Positions 1-11,403 of a stretch of DNA of 64,000 nt are shown piece by piece. Location: assembly GCA_004000515.1 (NCBI GenBank), contig CP034537.1, forward strand, positions 1,674,001 to 1,738,000. The letters are read 5' to 3'. Under the pieces are notes generated by a model, which saw nothing but the letters and a program-made list of their open reading frames with translations, searched no databases and was not told where the DNA came from. This stretch comes from Pseudomonas poae (GTDB lineage Bacteria > Pseudomonadota > Gammaproteobacteria > Pseudomonadales > Pseudomonadaceae). The stretch's first letter is position 1. Each line of letters starts with the position of its first letter. The position numbers and the translations under genes are program-made.

Positions 1-1
1 A

Positions 2-178
2 GGGCCAGCACCGGCGACGCTTGCAACTTGGCATACTGGCTCATATGGTCCAATTCCAGTTAACACAGTGTCCGGTACCCTGGAAGTTCGTCCCACGATC
101 AATAAAACATCCGAACTTGATCTAAATAGTCAAGTCAGTTTGGATGGTCATGCCACCCTAGAGCTGCGTTACTTGTAA
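2..178 (+). CDS. Fimbrial subunit, C-terminal fragment
   Basis: Open frame from the window edge to a TAA at 176-178; the start lies upstream of the window. The 58 visible residues (GPAPATLATW... to LELRYL) alternate polar and hydrophobic residues and end in a beta-strand with a penultimate-type tyrosine, as secreted chaperone-usher pilins do. The genes immediately downstream are a periplasmic chaperone, an usher and a minor subunit, so a pilus subunit or adhesin is the natural reading. The ending resembles beta-fimbrial (DUF1120-type) proteins, but that assignment is a guess from pattern alone. Nothing can be said about the N-terminal half. Confidence 0.6.
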   Translation, partial: GPAPATLATWHTGSYGPIPVNTVSGTLEVRPTINKTSELDLNSQVSLDGHATLELRYL

Positions 179-283
179 GTAGTTGTCATGAAGCAGTCGA
201 TGCGGGGGTTATCTTTTTAGAGATATAGCCTTGTGTCGGCTGCGGTTTATTTCACCTTGCATTAAAGCGAAGTGGGTATTGGA

Positions 284-987
284 ATGGCGGTTAGAATTGT
301 TTTTACGTGTTGTCTGTTAGTTAATTTATTTTTACCTGTTACGGCATTCGCAGACGGCATGCGCCCCGAAACAACTGTCATCGTGCTAAGTGAGGCAGAC
401 GGCGAAGCCAGCATCAACGTAACCAATACAGATAGCACGCCCGCGTTACTGCATTCGGTCATAGAGGATATTCCAGAAGACCCCGAACCTTTAATCGTTG
501 TCACCCCGCCTGTTGCACGAGTCGACGCGGGAGAGCAGCAACTGGTCCGCTTCTTGTCCATTGCCAAGGAGCCGCTCAAGACCAGCGTTTGAAGCGCGTG
601 TCTTTCGAAGGCATCCCCCAAACGCAACCGGGATCGGGGGCGACCATCGGCATAAGTCTTCGGCAAAACCTTCCGCTTATCTTGCACCCCAAGGGTTTGC
701 CTCGGCATGAAGCCCCTTGGGAGTTGCTGACGTGGCACCTCCACGCCAACACGCTAAAGGTGCGTAATGACAGCCCTTATGTGGTTCGTTTTGCGACTGA
801 CATCAAGCTCAACCCCCAAAAAGTAAAAGCCGTACTGCCCCGTACTTACATCCTGCCGGGTGAAGCGTTGCATGTTGAGTTGGACAAGTCGGTCCCTGGA
901 GCCAGGACGGTCACGTTTGCGCCGGCCACGGTCTACGGCTTTGCGGTCGATAGTTATGACGCATTGCTTATCGCAAATGCACCGTGA
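284..987 (+). CDS. Periplasmic pilus-assembly chaperone (PapD-like), frameshifted
   Basis: PapD/FimC-family periplasmic chaperone that would cap fimbrial subunits and deliver them to the usher. ATG 284 is followed by a signal peptide ending near AFA-DG; GTG 272 is an alternative start. The family features are a conserved first-strand region (RPETTVIVLSEADGEASINV), the subunit-anchoring segment with VRF, and a second Ig-like domain with the YVVRF and LPGE motifs. One base appears to be missing near 583 (expected LKTERLKRVSFEGI), which splits the frame into 284-592 and 589-987; restoring it gives 234 residues, normal for the family. It lies 7 bases upstream of the usher. The 5' flank is AT-richer than the rest of the window. 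Confidence 0.85.
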
Positions 988-993
988 TCGGCC

Positions 994-3504
994 ATGAGAA
1001 AAACCACTCGAGTCTACGGTGCAGGTCACAGGCAAGTTCTCGTAAAACAATGGCCCGAAGATTTATTTCGGCGTAATGGGCTGAGTTTTTCTGTTTGTCT
1101 GGCCATGTTGTCCGGCGTGACCGAGCAGGCCCACGCCGAGCGGGTGACGACGATTGCCGGGTTCGATCTCGCCACTTTGCAGGCACGCGGTATCGATCCA
1201 TCCGTTGCCCGGTATTTTCGCGACGCCCCTCGTTTCAATGAGGGTGTGCAGGTTGTCGAATTGACGGTCAATGGCGAACGCCTGGGCCTGGCGGATGCGC
1301 GCTTCGACAGCGCAGGGCAGTTGTGCTTTACCCGCAGTTTGCTGGAGCGTGCCGGCTTGCGCACACCCTCCGGTATGATCGACAAAAGTAGCGACCCCGA
1401 ACGCGCGTGCCATGATTTTCGAGGCGATTACCCCAGTACGGTCACAACATTGCGCCCAGGAACGGAAGAAGTGGTGCTGGTGGTGCCCACGAATGCATTG
1501 AGAGATATCCAGCGCAACTCCGGCAATTACAGCCGAGGCGGCACAGCGGCACTGCTTAACTACGATGTTCAGGCAATCAACAATCACTCCAGAGCTGACA
1601 CTCATCGCTATTTTTCGGCCTCGACCGAGATTGGTTTCAACTGGGGTGACTGGATAGCCCGGAGTCGTCAGTTCTACATCGCCAACGACCGCAGTACCAC
1701 TGCTGAGCACGTCTATGCCTACGTACAGAGGGACTTGGAACCGCTCGCCGCTACGTTCCAGGCGGGACAGATCTCGAGTGTGAATCCGGTGTTCGCCGGT
1801 GTTCAGTTGACGGGCGTGCAGTTATTTCCTGATGGTGTTGGGGGGCAATGCCAATCCTGGGGTGGTGGTCGAGGGACAAGCCTTGAGCCAGTCCAGGGTT
1901 GAGGTCAGGCAGTCGGGTGTCCTTATCTATACGACGGTCGTGCCGCAGGGGTCTTTTTCGCTCACCAACCTGCCGCTGCTCAATGGGACCAGCGACCTTC
2001 ATGTCACCGTCATCGAAACACGCGGGGGGCAGCGCAGCTTTGTAGTGCCGGCGGCTTCATTTCGCGCGGCTGTACCGGTGAAGTCGGGGTACACAGCCTC
2101 TATTGGAAAGGTTCGCGATGCCGAGCGCAGTAGCGTGAAAGAGCCCCTGTTGGCCATGGGCAGTGGCACTTGGGCGGTTGGTAAGCGTGCAGCACTCAGC
2201 GCGGGCTTGCAGGGCACCGAAGACTACAGCTCAGTGGGTTGGGCGCTGGACAGTAATTTTTCCCAACGATTCTCCGTTGGCGTACGCAATAACCTGTCTA
2301 GAGATCACCTGAAAAAAAACAAGGGCGCGCGCAGCAGCATTGCCGTCGGCAGTTCATTGCCAGGTGATGTTCAGGTGACTGTGAGCGCCACAACCCAGAC
2401 CCCTGGCTACCGTGACGTGCTCGACACGCTGGCGCGGAATGTGCGCGAAGGGGAGCAGTCGCGTTTCAAAAACCAATACACCGCAGGTTTCAGTTGGTCA
2501 GATCCACAACTGGGCGGGTTCTCCATCGGTTACACGCGTGGTTCTCATTTCAACAGTCGCACTTCCCAGCACGTCTATGGCGCATGGAACAAAAACTTCC
2601 GTTACGCCAACGTGGGTGTAACGGTGGATTCGCAAGTTGGCCAATCCGGCAGCGACAAGGACAGAGACCGTAACGACGATGGGGTGGGTGTACGCCTACA
2701 AGTGAGTGTTCCGTTGGGGGCAGCCGCTCCATCAGCACTTATGCGCGACGCCAGGGCGCGCGGTCCAGCATCGGCGCTACTTATGACGAGCGCATTGATG
2801 AGGCCTTGAACTATCAACTGCGCAGTGACCACGATTTGGGCACACGTGAGCAACACACGCTGGGGGGAACGCTCAATGCGTTGTCCCGCTACACCCAGGT
2901 GGGGGTTGGAATAAATCGTGACAGTTCCAGCACCAGCTACAGCGGGCAGCTACAAGGTGGCGTTGTTGCCCACGCAACTGGCATCACGCTGTCCCCCTAT
3001 CGAATCGAAGACACTTTTGGCGTGGCCTCGGTGGGCGATATCGCCGGTGCGCGGATAACCACGCCACAAGGTCCGGTCTGGACTGACCCGTGGGGTAGTG
3101 CGGTTATTGCCGGTTTGCCGGCTTATCAAGCCAGTCAGCTGGAAGTGGAGGGTAAAAGCCTGCCACGCCAGGTCGACCTCAAAAATGGCACAAAGACACT
3201 GGAGGCGGGGCGAGGATCGTTCAGCAAAGTTGACTTCGACGTGGTGAAGGTCAGGCGAGTGTTGCTGCGCGCGACGAACCCTGATGGGAGGCCTTTGAGC
3301 CAGGGGGCTGCGGTGTTGGGGGCAGACAACGCGTTCCTGACCACGGTGGTGGCGGACGGCATGATTTTCCTGAGCAATGTCGACGCTCCGAAAACCTTGA
3401 CGGTGTCCTCGCCGAGTGGGGCGTCCTGTGTGCTGCATTTGGATCTGGCGGAGCAAAATTATGAGGGGCAGTTTTATGAAAGAGCTTCGGCAACTTGTCG
3501 CTAA
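994..3504 (+). CDS. Outer-membrane fimbrial usher (FimD/PapC family), frameshifted twice
   Basis: Usher pore through which chaperone-subunit complexes are threaded and assembled at the outer membrane. After a long signal region ending near EQAHA (about residue 48) comes the usher N-terminal domain (VVELTVNGERLG, LCFTRSLLERAGL), then beta-barrel repeats and a plug-like segment (EVRQSGVLIYTTVVPQGSFSL), then the C-terminal domain (GASCVLHLD). Two indels interrupt it: an extra G in the six-G run at 1840-1845 and a missing G in the run at 2716-2720. Correcting both gives one 836-residue frame, typical of ushers. The end overlaps the start of the minor subunit gene by about 29 bases, suggesting translational coupling. 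Confidence 0.88.
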
Positions 3505-4044
3505 GGTGTGTGGCATCGGCCGCTTCTCATCAGGGATTAGCGCTGCGCTGGTGAGCTTTTTATGGGCGGTTGAGGCAAGTGCCGCGCAGTGCCGTATCTC
3601 CCTGAGCCAGCCAGTGGTGGACTACGGATTGTTGCGTGGGGCGGAGCAGTCCGGCAGCCAAGACGTCTTCCTGGGCAAGCGTACGGTGCGTTTGAACGTG
3701 GTGTGCCCCGAGGCGACGGTCATCGCGATGCGTTTCCAAGGCGTGTCCGCCGACGGCCAGCGTTATGCATGGGGACGACATGGCTATTTCAATCTCACCC
3801 TCGAGCACCCGTTGTTGGACGGACGACCTGTTGAGCTGGCACATGTGCACAATTACGCGGCACGCAGCACTGGTCTGCAGCCAGGGCAGACGCTGGTGGT
3901 GCTGGCGGGGGTGTCCCCGCCACAGGGCGCACGTTTTCGGCGCAGGTGCAGGTCGATACCTGGCTCTCTGGTGCGGCCATCGCTGTTCGCAGCAAAACCG
4001 TCGTGGAGGGCGGCGGGCATTTTGAGCTGGTGCCCGCCGGCTGA
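3476..4044 (+). CDS. Minor fimbrial subunit or tip protein, frameshifted
   Basis: Small secreted protein encoded last in the chaperone-usher operon. ATG 3476 has an AGGGG ribosome site seven bases upstream; ATG 3461 in the same frame is an alternative. A signal peptide ends near VEASAAQC and is followed by a beta-rich domain with two cysteines (AQCRISL and VVCPEA), as in fimbrial minor subunits. One base is missing near 3930 (expected PPQGATFSAQVQVDTWLSG); restoring it extends the frame to TGA 4042-4044 for 189 residues. Which role it plays in the pilus (initiator, tip or terminator) cannot be told from sequence alone. It converges on the ABC ATPase gene, with stops 5 bases apart. Confidence 0.7.
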
Positions 4045-4048
4045 TCAA

Positions 4049-4786
4049 TCAGGCTGGCGCTTCGGTAGTGCGAATGAAATTGGCCAATTCAGCCGTCTGC
4101 GGCTCGGCGAACAGCACCTTTGGATCACCGACTTCATGCACCTTGCCCTGGTGCATGAACACCAGCTTGTCCCCGACTTCCCGGGCAAAGCGCATTTCGT
4201 GGGTCACCATGATCAAGGTCATGCCGTCCTTGGCCAGTTGGCGCACCACGCTGAGCACTTCGTTGACCAGTTCCGGGTCGAGGGCCGAGGTGATTTCATC
4301 GCACAACAGCACCTTGGGTGACATGGCCAGGGCGCGGGCAATCGCGACGCGCTGCTGCTGGCCGCCGGACAGACGATCCGGGAACGCGTCGAATTTTTCC
4401 CCCAGCCCGACCCGCTCCAACATCTGTTTGGCCAATTGAGCGGCTTTGGCCTTTGGCACTTTTTGCACCACTTGGGGCGCGAGCATCACGTTTTCGCCCA
4501 CGGTCAGGTGCGGGAACAGGTTGAACTGCTGGAACACCATGCCGACTTTCTGCCGCAGGCTGCGCAGGTCGGCGCGGGCGGCATCGAGATATTCGCCGTC
4601 GACCTCAATCACTCCATCATTGATCGACTCCAGGCCGTTGAGGGTGCGCAGCAAGGTGGATTTACCCGAGCCGCTGCGGCCGATGATCGCCACCACTTGG
4701 CCTTCTTCGACGGTCAGGTCGATGCCCTTGAGGACGTGGTGATCGCCGTAATATTTATGGAGGGCGGAAATTCTAAGCAGAGGCAT
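4049..4786 (-). CDS. Polar amino-acid ABC transporter ATP-binding protein
   Basis: Cytoplasmic ATPase of a GlnQ/HisP-type amino-acid importer. I chose ATG 4786 because AGGAG lies eight bases upstream and the protein then begins MPLLRISALHKYYG as in the family; the longer upstream frame has no family similarity. Walker A is GRSGSGKST, the signature is LSGGQQQR, Walker B is LLCDEITSALD, and the switch histidine is in VTHEMRFA. Length 245 residues, normal. It overlaps the end of the upstream permease by 14 bases and is the last gene of a binding protein - permease - permease - ATPase operon. Confidence 0.92.
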   Translation of the reverse strand: MPLLRISALHKYYGDHHVLKGIDLTVEEGQVVAIIGRSGSGKSTLLRTLNGLESINDGVIEVDGEYLDAARADLRSLRQKVGMVFQQFNLFPHLTVGENVMLAPQVVQKVPKAKAAQLAKQMLERVGLGEKFDAFPDRLSGGQQQRVAIARALAMSPKVLLCDEITSALDPELVNEVLSVVRQLAKDGMTLIMVTHEMRFAREVGDKLVFMHQGKVHEVGDPKVLFAEPQTAELANFIRTTEAPA

Positions 4787-5422
4787 GCAGTCTCCTTTCC
4801 AGGTAGCGCGCACTGAGGGACAAGGGGTAGCAGAGCAAGAAGTAACCAAGCGCCACCAGGCCGTAGACCATGAAGGGCTCGAACGTGGCGTTGGCGAGCA
4901 TGCCGCCGGTTTTGGTCAGTTCGGTAAAACCGATGATCGAAGTTACGGCGGTGCCTTTGACCACCTGCACTGAGAATCCCACCGTCGGCGCCACGGCAAT
5001 CCGTAGCGCCTGGGGCAGGATCACGTAGCGCAGTTGCTCCAAAGGGTTCAGCGCCAGGCTGGCCGAGGCTTCCCACTGCCCATGGGCGATGGAATCGACG
5101 CAGCCGCGCCAGATTTCAGCGAGGTAGGCGCTGGTAAACAGGGTCAGGGCAATGGCGGCTGCCAGCCATGGCGAGATGTCCACACCAGCAGGGCAATGCC
5201 GAAAAACACCAGGAACAACTGCATCAGCAGCGGCGTGCCCTGGAACAGCTCGATATACGTGCGGGCGATATTGCGTGGGAAGGCCTTGCTGCTGATGCGC
5301 ATCGTCATCACCAGCAAACCGATCACGCCGCCGCCAATGAACGCCACCAATGACAACAGCAGCGTCCATTGCAGGCCGGTGAGCAAGTTGCGCACGATGT
5401 CCCAGAACGAAAAATCACTCAT
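4773..5422 (-). CDS. Amino-acid ABC transporter permease, frameshifted
   Basis: Inner-membrane permease of the HisMQ/GlnP type. It starts MSDFSFWDIVRNLL and has several hydrophobic segments plus the EAA-like cytoplasmic loop (QWEASASLALNPLEQLRYVILPQALR) that contacts the ATPase. One base is missing near 5186 (a CC that should be CCC, restoring GIALLGVDISPWLAA), splitting the frame; the corrected product is 216 residues, normal for these permeases. Its start overlaps the stop of the next permease upstream by four bases. Substrate is not deducible beyond polar amino acids. Confidence 0.88.
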
Positions 5423-6086
5423 CGACTGTTCCTCATCACAAACCGGCGGCCGATCCAGTTGAGCAACTGGCGAATCATCAACGCCATGCACAGGTACACC
5501 AGGGTGGTCAGGGCATAGGTTTCAAAGGCGCGGAAATTGCGCGACTGGATAAAGTTGGCGGCAAAGCTCAGCTCTTCCGTGGCGATCTGCGAGCACACCG
5601 CCGAGCCGAGCATCACGATGATGATCTGGCTGCTCAGGGCCGGCCACACCTTGCCCAGCGCCGGCAGCAGCACCACGTGGCGAAACGCTTCGAAGCGCGT
5701 CATCGCCAATGCCGCAGCGGCCTCCAGTTGCCCACGTGGGATGGCCTGGATGCCGGCGCGGATGATCTCGGTGGAGTAGGCCCCAGGTTGATCACCATCG
5801 CCAGCACAGCGGCTTGCCACTCGGTGATCTTCAAGCCCAACGACGGCAAGCCGAAGAAGATGAAGAACAACTGCACCAGGAACGGTGTGTTGCGAATCAA
5901 CTCGACATACACACCGAAGAACCAGGCGAACGGCTGAACCTTCCACGCCCGCACCACGGCGCCGACGGTGCCTAGCGCCACGCCGAGAATCGCGCCGATG
6001 GCCGTCAGCTCAAGGGTGAACAGCGCGCCGCGCAGCAGCAGGTCGGTGTTTGCCAGTACCGGCACAAAGTCAAATTGATACGCCAT
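5419..6086 (-). CDS. Amino-acid ABC transporter permease, frameshifted
   Basis: Second HisMQ/GlnP-type membrane subunit of the same importer. It starts MAYQFDFVPVLANTDLLLRG and has an EAA loop (QLEAAAALAMTRFEAFRHVVLLPALGK). One base is missing around 5781-5784 (expected MVINLGAYSTEIIRAG); the repaired product is 222 residues. It lies 15 bases downstream of the binding-protein gene and overlaps the following permease. Two unlike permeases make a heterodimeric membrane channel in this family. Confidence 0.88.
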
Positions 6087-6101
6087 GAATCAGCTCCGTG
6101 T

Positions 6102-6887
6102 TCAGAGGTCAGCAGGCAAGGGTTCTTTCAGCCATTGCAGCGCGTTCTTTTCCAGGCTGCCGTCGGCCTTGGCCGCGACGAGGATCTGGTTGACCTTCTC
6201 CAACAACGCCGGCTCGTTCTTGTTGACGCCCACGTAGACCGGTGAGTCCTTGAGTTTCACTTTCAGCGCCGGTACGCGTTTGGGGCTACGTTCGCTGATC
6301 GCCACCATCACCACGTTGCCGCTGGCGATCAGGTCGACCTGGCCTGCCAGGTAGGCCGCGATGGTGGAGTTGTTGTCTTCGAAACGCTTGATGGTGGCTT
6401 CCTTGGGCGCGACGGCAGTCAGCTCGATGTCTTCGATGGCGCCACGGGTCACGCTGATGGTCTTGCCCTTGAGGTCGTCGAGCGTACTGATGGCGGCGTC
6501 AGGCGGGCCGAACACCGCCAGGTAGAAGGGCGCGTAGGCCTTGGAAAAATCGATGACCTTTTCCCGCTCGGCGTTCTTGCCAAGGCTGGAGATCACCAGG
6601 TCGACCTTGCCGGTGGTGAGGAACGGGATGCGATTGGTGCTGTTTACCGGTGTCAGCTCCAGCTTGACCTTGAGCTGGTCGGCCAACAGTTTGGCGGTGT
6701 CGATGTCCAGGCCGCGTGGCTTCATGTCGGGGCCGACTGAGCCGAACGGCGGAAAGTCCTGAGGCACGGCGACCTTGAGGGTGCCACGGGCGACGATATC
6801 GTCCAGACCGTTGGCCTGGGCGGGTGCCTGGCTCAGCATCAAGCTGGCAAACAGGGCAGTGAGCAGGGCGCTGTAGCGCTTGGTCAT
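6102..6887 (-). CDS. Periplasmic amino-acid-binding protein of ABC importer
   Basis: Extracytoplasmic solute-binding protein (SBP_bac_3 family), 261 residues, intact. A Sec signal peptide ends near APAQA-NG. The mature part has the family start (IVARGTLKVAVPQDFPPFG) and the signature GLDIDTAKLLADQLKVKLELTPVNSTNR, which forms the ligand pocket. First gene of the importer operon, with TGA 15 bases before the permease start. The 256-base gap to the divergent GntR-type gene holds the promoters for both. The specific amino acid cannot be assigned; glutamate, glutamine and basic amino-acid binders all share these motifs. Confidence 0.9.
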   Translation of the reverse strand: MTKRYSALLTALFASLMLSQAPAQANGLDDIVARGTLKVAVPQDFPPFGSVGPDMKPRGLDIDTAKLLADQLKVKLELTPVNSTNRIPFLTTGKVDLVISSLGKNAEREKVIDFSKAYAPFYLAVFGPPDAAISTLDDLKGKTISVTRGAIEDIELTAVAPKEATIKRFEDNNSTIAAYLAGQVDLIASGNVVMVAISERSPKRVPALKVKLKDSPVYVGVNKNEPALLEKVNQILVAAKADGSLEKNALQWLKEPLPADL

Positions 6888-7143
6888 GGCAACTCTCCGA
6901 GAAGGACGAAGGAAATTTCTGATTTTTGCTCAGTGCACAGCCCATGCCAGCACCTTCAGGATCGTCTGCAGCGCAGGGTTTTGTTGGGTTGTGGTGGTCT
7001 TACTGGTCTGAACAGTTATCGGCTTTTTTGCACCCTTTTCGAGCGCCGCTAAAACCCTGCGAGCCCCTTTGGGGCGTGGCTTGCCGTCGACTTCGAATAG
7101 CATTACAACTAGCCGCTCAGTTGACTGGAACCTTGAGTTTTTT
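6888..7143. promoter_or_regulatory. Divergent promoter region between importer and GntR-type regulator
   Basis: A 256-base non-coding stretch between two divergently transcribed genes, so it should carry both promoters and any operator of the regulator. I see a direct repeat TGGTCT at 6995-7000 and 7004-7009, on different turns of the helix, but no clear palindrome of the FadR type, so an operator assignment is only tentative. Confidence 0.4.
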
Positions 7144-7838
7144 ATGAATTCCATCGCCCAAGCCGTACCGGAAGCGGCCCTGCAGGCCATCCGCAAACTG
7201 ATCAAGGAGCAAGGCTTTGGGCCGGGTGATGCGCTGCCGTCTCAGCGCGACCTGGCGGTGCAATTGGGGGTAAGCAGGGCGTCGCTGCGCGAGGCGTTGT
7301 CCTCTCTGAGTGCCTTGGGTGTGGTCAGTGTGCAGCCGGGTAAGGGCGTATTTGTGCAGGCTGCCGAGGAGTCGCCAGGGTTTGCCTGGCCGTTCGCCGC
7401 CCAGGCCACGCCGCTGGATATTTTCCAACTGCGCTATGCCCTTGAAGGGTTCGCGGCGGGGTTGGCGGCGGTGACGCTGACGGTCGATGAGCTGGACAGC
7501 CTGCAAGACAATGTCGAAGCGATGCGCCAAGTGCTCAAGGCCGGCGATTTCGAGGCGGCTGCCCGGTTGGACTTCGAATTCCACCAGCGCATCCTGCTGG
7601 CCAGTGGTAACCAGGCGATGGTGAGTATCCTGAGTGCCAGTGCCGAGGTGTTCCTGGAGAGCCAGAAGCTACCGTTCATCCGACCGGAGCGAGCCATGGA
7701 GACCTGGCAGGAACACCGCAGATCCTGCGCGCCCTGGCCCGGCGTGCCAGTGGCGCGGCGCAGAAAACCATGCAGGAACACGTACGTAACGCTGCGCTGC
7801 GTACCGGCATCGCCTTCGTGACCCCTGTGGCGTCGTGA
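7144..7838 (+). CDS. GntR-family (FadR-type) transcriptional regulator, frameshifted
   Basis: DNA-binding regulator with an N-terminal winged helix (PSQRDLAVQLGVSRASLREALSSL, about residues 32-56) and an all-helical FCD effector domain (DIFQLRYALEGFAAGLAA; EFHQRILLASGN). One base is missing near 7722 (expected QEHRKILRALARRASGAAQ); restoring it moves the end to TGA 7836-7838 for 231 residues, as usual for FadR-type proteins. The uncorrected frame ends 18 bases earlier with an arginine-rich tail foreign to the family. It is divergent from the amino-acid importer, which it probably controls in response to a ligand; that link is inferred from position only. Confidence 0.85.
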
Positions 7839-7916
7839 GCCGGGCGATACCCAAACTCATGCACCACCATAGCAAGACTCAATCAGAGGCGGCTTCCTGA
7901 ACGGGGGAAGGGCGGC

Positions 7917-7946
7917 TATGATGGGCCACGTTTTTTTGCTTACAAT
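7917..7946 (+). promoter_or_regulatory. Candidate trxA promoter elements
   Basis: TATGAT at 7917-7922 and TACAAT at 7941-7946 both resemble sigma-70 -10 boxes upstream of trxA, whose ribosome site CCGGAG lies at about 7947-7952. TACAAT is so close to the ribosome site that TATGAT is the more likely -10. No clear -35 was found. Confidence 0.35.
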
Positions 7947-7958
7947 CCGGAGACATCC

Positions 7959-8288
7959 ATGAGCAACGATCTTATCAAGCACGTCACCGACGCGACCTTT
8001 GAGGCCGAAGTACTCAAGGCTCAAGGCCCGGTGCTGGTTGACTACTGGGCTGAATGGTGCGGCCCTTGCAAAATGATCGCTCCTGTTCTGGACGACATTG
8101 CAACCACTTACGAAGGCAAGCTGACCATTGCCAAGCTGAACATCGACGACAACCAGGAAACCCCGGCCAAGCACGGCGTGCGTGGTATCCCGACGCTGAT
8201 GCTGTTCAAGAACGGCAACGTCGAAGCAACCAAAGTGGGCGCGCTGTCGAAGTCCCAGCTGCAAGCTTTCCTCGACGCGAACATCTAA
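7959..8288 (+). CDS. trxA: Thioredoxin 1
   Basis: Cytosolic disulfide reductase of 109 residues, intact. The redox motif WCGPCK places the active cysteines at residues 34 and 37, and the cis-proline loop is [14 protein letters not shown] ribosome site precedes ATG 7959. It is followed by its own intrinsic terminator and then by rho, the same gene order as in Escherichia coli (trxA-rho). It supplies electrons to ribonucleotide reductase, methionine sulfoxide reductases and other thiol enzymes. Confidence 0.97.
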   Translation: MSNDLIKHVTDATFEAEVLKAQGPVLVDYWAEWCGPCKMIAPVLDDIATTYEGKLTIAKLNIDDNQETPAKHGVRGIPTLMLFKNGNVEATKVGALSKSQLQAFLDANI

Positions 8289-8296
8289 GCGTCGTT

Positions 8297-8326
8297 AAAA
8301 AAGCCCCGTAAATAGCGGGGCTTTTT
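8297..8326 (+). terminator. Intrinsic terminator after trxA
   Basis: GC stem AAGCCCCG / CGGGGCTT with a short loop (taaatag region), flanked by A-run and followed by TTTTT at 8322-8326. It ends trxA transcription and separates it from the rho leader. Confidence 0.9.
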
Positions 8327-8329
8327 CGT

Positions 8330-8523
8330 GAAAACAGGGCTAGACGCTCCGAAACTCAGGTGGTACATTCGGCCCCGCACTGGTTTCTCCACTGCCCCCT
8401 GCAAGCCGTCGCCGACGCATTCCTTTTCGATTAGTACGCGATCCTGTCGCCTTCTCCGCGGCGCGGCCTCATTAAGCCAAAAGCTTAATTTCCCCCCTCC
8501 ATAAATGATTACGTCATTCCTAT
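8330..8523 (+). promoter_or_regulatory. rho upstream leader, C-rich and G-poor
   Basis: A 194-base region between the trxA terminator and the rho start. It contains C- and pyrimidine-rich stretches (for example around 8382-8440) with few G residues, the composition of Rho utilisation sites. In E. coli rho is autoregulated by Rho-dependent termination in its leader; a similar control here is an inference from composition only. Confidence 0.4.
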
Positions 8524-9782
<1,259 letters not shown>

Positions 9783-9804
9783 TACGACGTTTCAGGTCCG
9801 AAAG

Positions 9805-9834
9805 AATGGCGCCCTCAGGGGCGCCATTTTTTCG
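9805..9834 (+). terminator. Intrinsic terminator after rho
   Basis: Perfect ten-base-pair stem AATGGCGCCC / GGGCGCCATT (9805-9814 and 9819-9828) with a TCAG loop and a T-run to 9832. It sits 22 bases after the rho stop. Confidence 0.92.
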
Positions 9835-9936
9835 CCTGTTTTTTAAGCACGTTCGGTAGCCAAATGCGCCGCGATAAGCTGCCAGCCGACGCCAGAGCAG
9901 GTAGGATGTACGCCTATTTTACGGGTGGCATGGTTA

Positions 9937-11403
9937 ATGAAATTCAAGGATCTTCGGGATTTCGTGCAGCAGCTTGAGCAGCGCGGAGAGTTGAAACGTA
10001 TCCAGATGCCGATTTCCCCGGTGCTGGAAATGACTGAGATTTGCGACCGTACCTTGCGCAACAAGGGCCCGGCGCTGCTGTTCGAGAACCCGACCGGCTT
10101 TGATATCCCGGTACTCGGCAACCTGTTCGGCACCCCTGAGCGCGTGGCGTTTGGCATGGGCGCCGAGTCAGTCAGCGAGCTGCGTGAAATCGGCAAGCTG
10201 CTGGCCTTCCTCAAGGAACCCGAGCCGCCCAAGGGCTTGAAGGATGCCTGGTCGAAACTGCCGATCTTCCGCAAAATCATCGCCATGGCCCCCAAAGTGG
10301 TCAAGGACGCGGTGTGCCAGGAAGTGGTCATCGAAGGCGATGACGTCGACCTGGCCATGCTCCCGGTACAAACCTGCTGGCCCGGCGACGTCGGCCCGCT
10401 GATCACGTGGGGCCTGACCGTCACCAAGGGCCCGAACAAAGATCGCCAGAACCTGGGCATCTACCGCCAGCAAGTGATCGGCCGCAATAAGGTGATCATG
10501 CGCTGGCTGAGCCACCGTGGCGGCGCGTTGGACTACCGTGAGTGGTGTGAAAAGCACCCCGGCAAGCCGTTTCCGGTCTCCGTGGCCCTGGGCGCCGACC
10601 CCGCGACCATCCTCGGTGCCGTCACCCCGGTGCCGGACAGCCTGTCCGAATACGCTTTCGCCGGCCTGTTGCGCGGTAACCGCACCGAGCTGGTGAAGTG
10701 CCGTGGCAACGACCTGCAAGTGCCGGCCACCGCAGAGATCATCCTTGAAGGCGTGATTCATCCCGGCGAAATGGCCGATGAGGGCCCGTACGGCGACCAC
10801 ACCGGCTACTACAACGAAGTCGACAGCTTCCCGGTGTTCACCGTCGAGCGCATCACCCACCGGATCAAGCCGATTTATCACAGCACCTACACCGGCCGTC
10901 CGCCGGATGAGCCGGCGATTCTTGGTGTTGCGCTCAACGAAGTGTTCGTGCCGATCCTGCAAAAGCAATTCCCGGAAATCACCGACTTCTACCTGCCGCC
11001 CGAAGGCTGCTCGTACCGCATGGCCATCGTGACCATGAAGAAGTCGTACCCGGGTCACGCCAAGCGGGTAATGCTCGGTGTGTGGTCGTTTTTGCGACAG
11101 TTCATGTACACCAAGTTCGTTATTGTCACCGACGACGACATCAATGCTCGCGACTGGAACGACGTGATCTGGGCCATCACCACGCGCATGGACCCCAAGC
11201 GCGACACGGTGATGATCGACAACACGCCAATCGACTACCTCGACTTCGCCTCGCCGGTGTCGGGCTTGGGCTCGAAGATGGGCCTGGATGCCACCCACAA
11301 ATGGCCGGGTGAAACCACCCGCGAGTGGGGCCGGGTGATCGTCAAGGATGAAGCCGTCACTGCCCGTGTCGATGCGATCTGGAAAGAATTGGGAATAGAT
11401 TGA
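9937..11403 (+). CDS. ubiD: 4-hydroxy-3-polyprenylbenzoate decarboxylase UbiD
   Basis: Prenylated-FMN-dependent decarboxylase of ubiquinone biosynthesis. I take ATG 9937 ([22 protein letters not shown]), matching the family start and giving 488 residues; GTG 9925 is in frame but would add four residues. Family landmarks are [19 protein letters not shown] for cofactor and metal binding, the acidic [15 protein letters not shown] catalytic segment and the [19 protein letters not shown] block. The gene is intact. It overlaps the next gene by one base (TGATG), so the two are probably translated together. Its cofactor enzyme UbiX is not in the window. Confidence 0.95.
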   Translation: MKFKDLRDFVQQLEQRGELKRIQMPISPVLEMTEICDRTLRNKGPALLFENPTGFDIPVLGNLFGTPERVAFGMGAESVSELREIGKLLAFLKEPEPPKGLKDAWSKLPIFRKIIAMAPKVVKDAVCQEVVIEGDDVDLAMLPVQTCWPGDVGPLITWGLTVTKGPNKDRQNLGIYRQQVIGRNKVIMRWLSHRGGALDYREWCEKHPGKPFPVSVALGADPATILGAVTPVPDSLSEYAFAGLLRGNRTELVKCRGNDLQVPATAEIILEGVIHPGEMADEGPYGDHTGYYNEVDSFPVFTVERITHRIKPIYHSTYTGRPPDEPAILGVALNEVFVPILQKQFPEITDFYLPPEGCSYRMAIVTMKKSYPGHAKRVMLGVWSFLRQFMYTKFVIVTDDDINARDWNDVIWAITTRMDPKRDTVMIDNTPIDYLDFASPVSGLGSKMGLDATHKWPGETTREWGRVIVKDEAVTARVDAIWKELGID

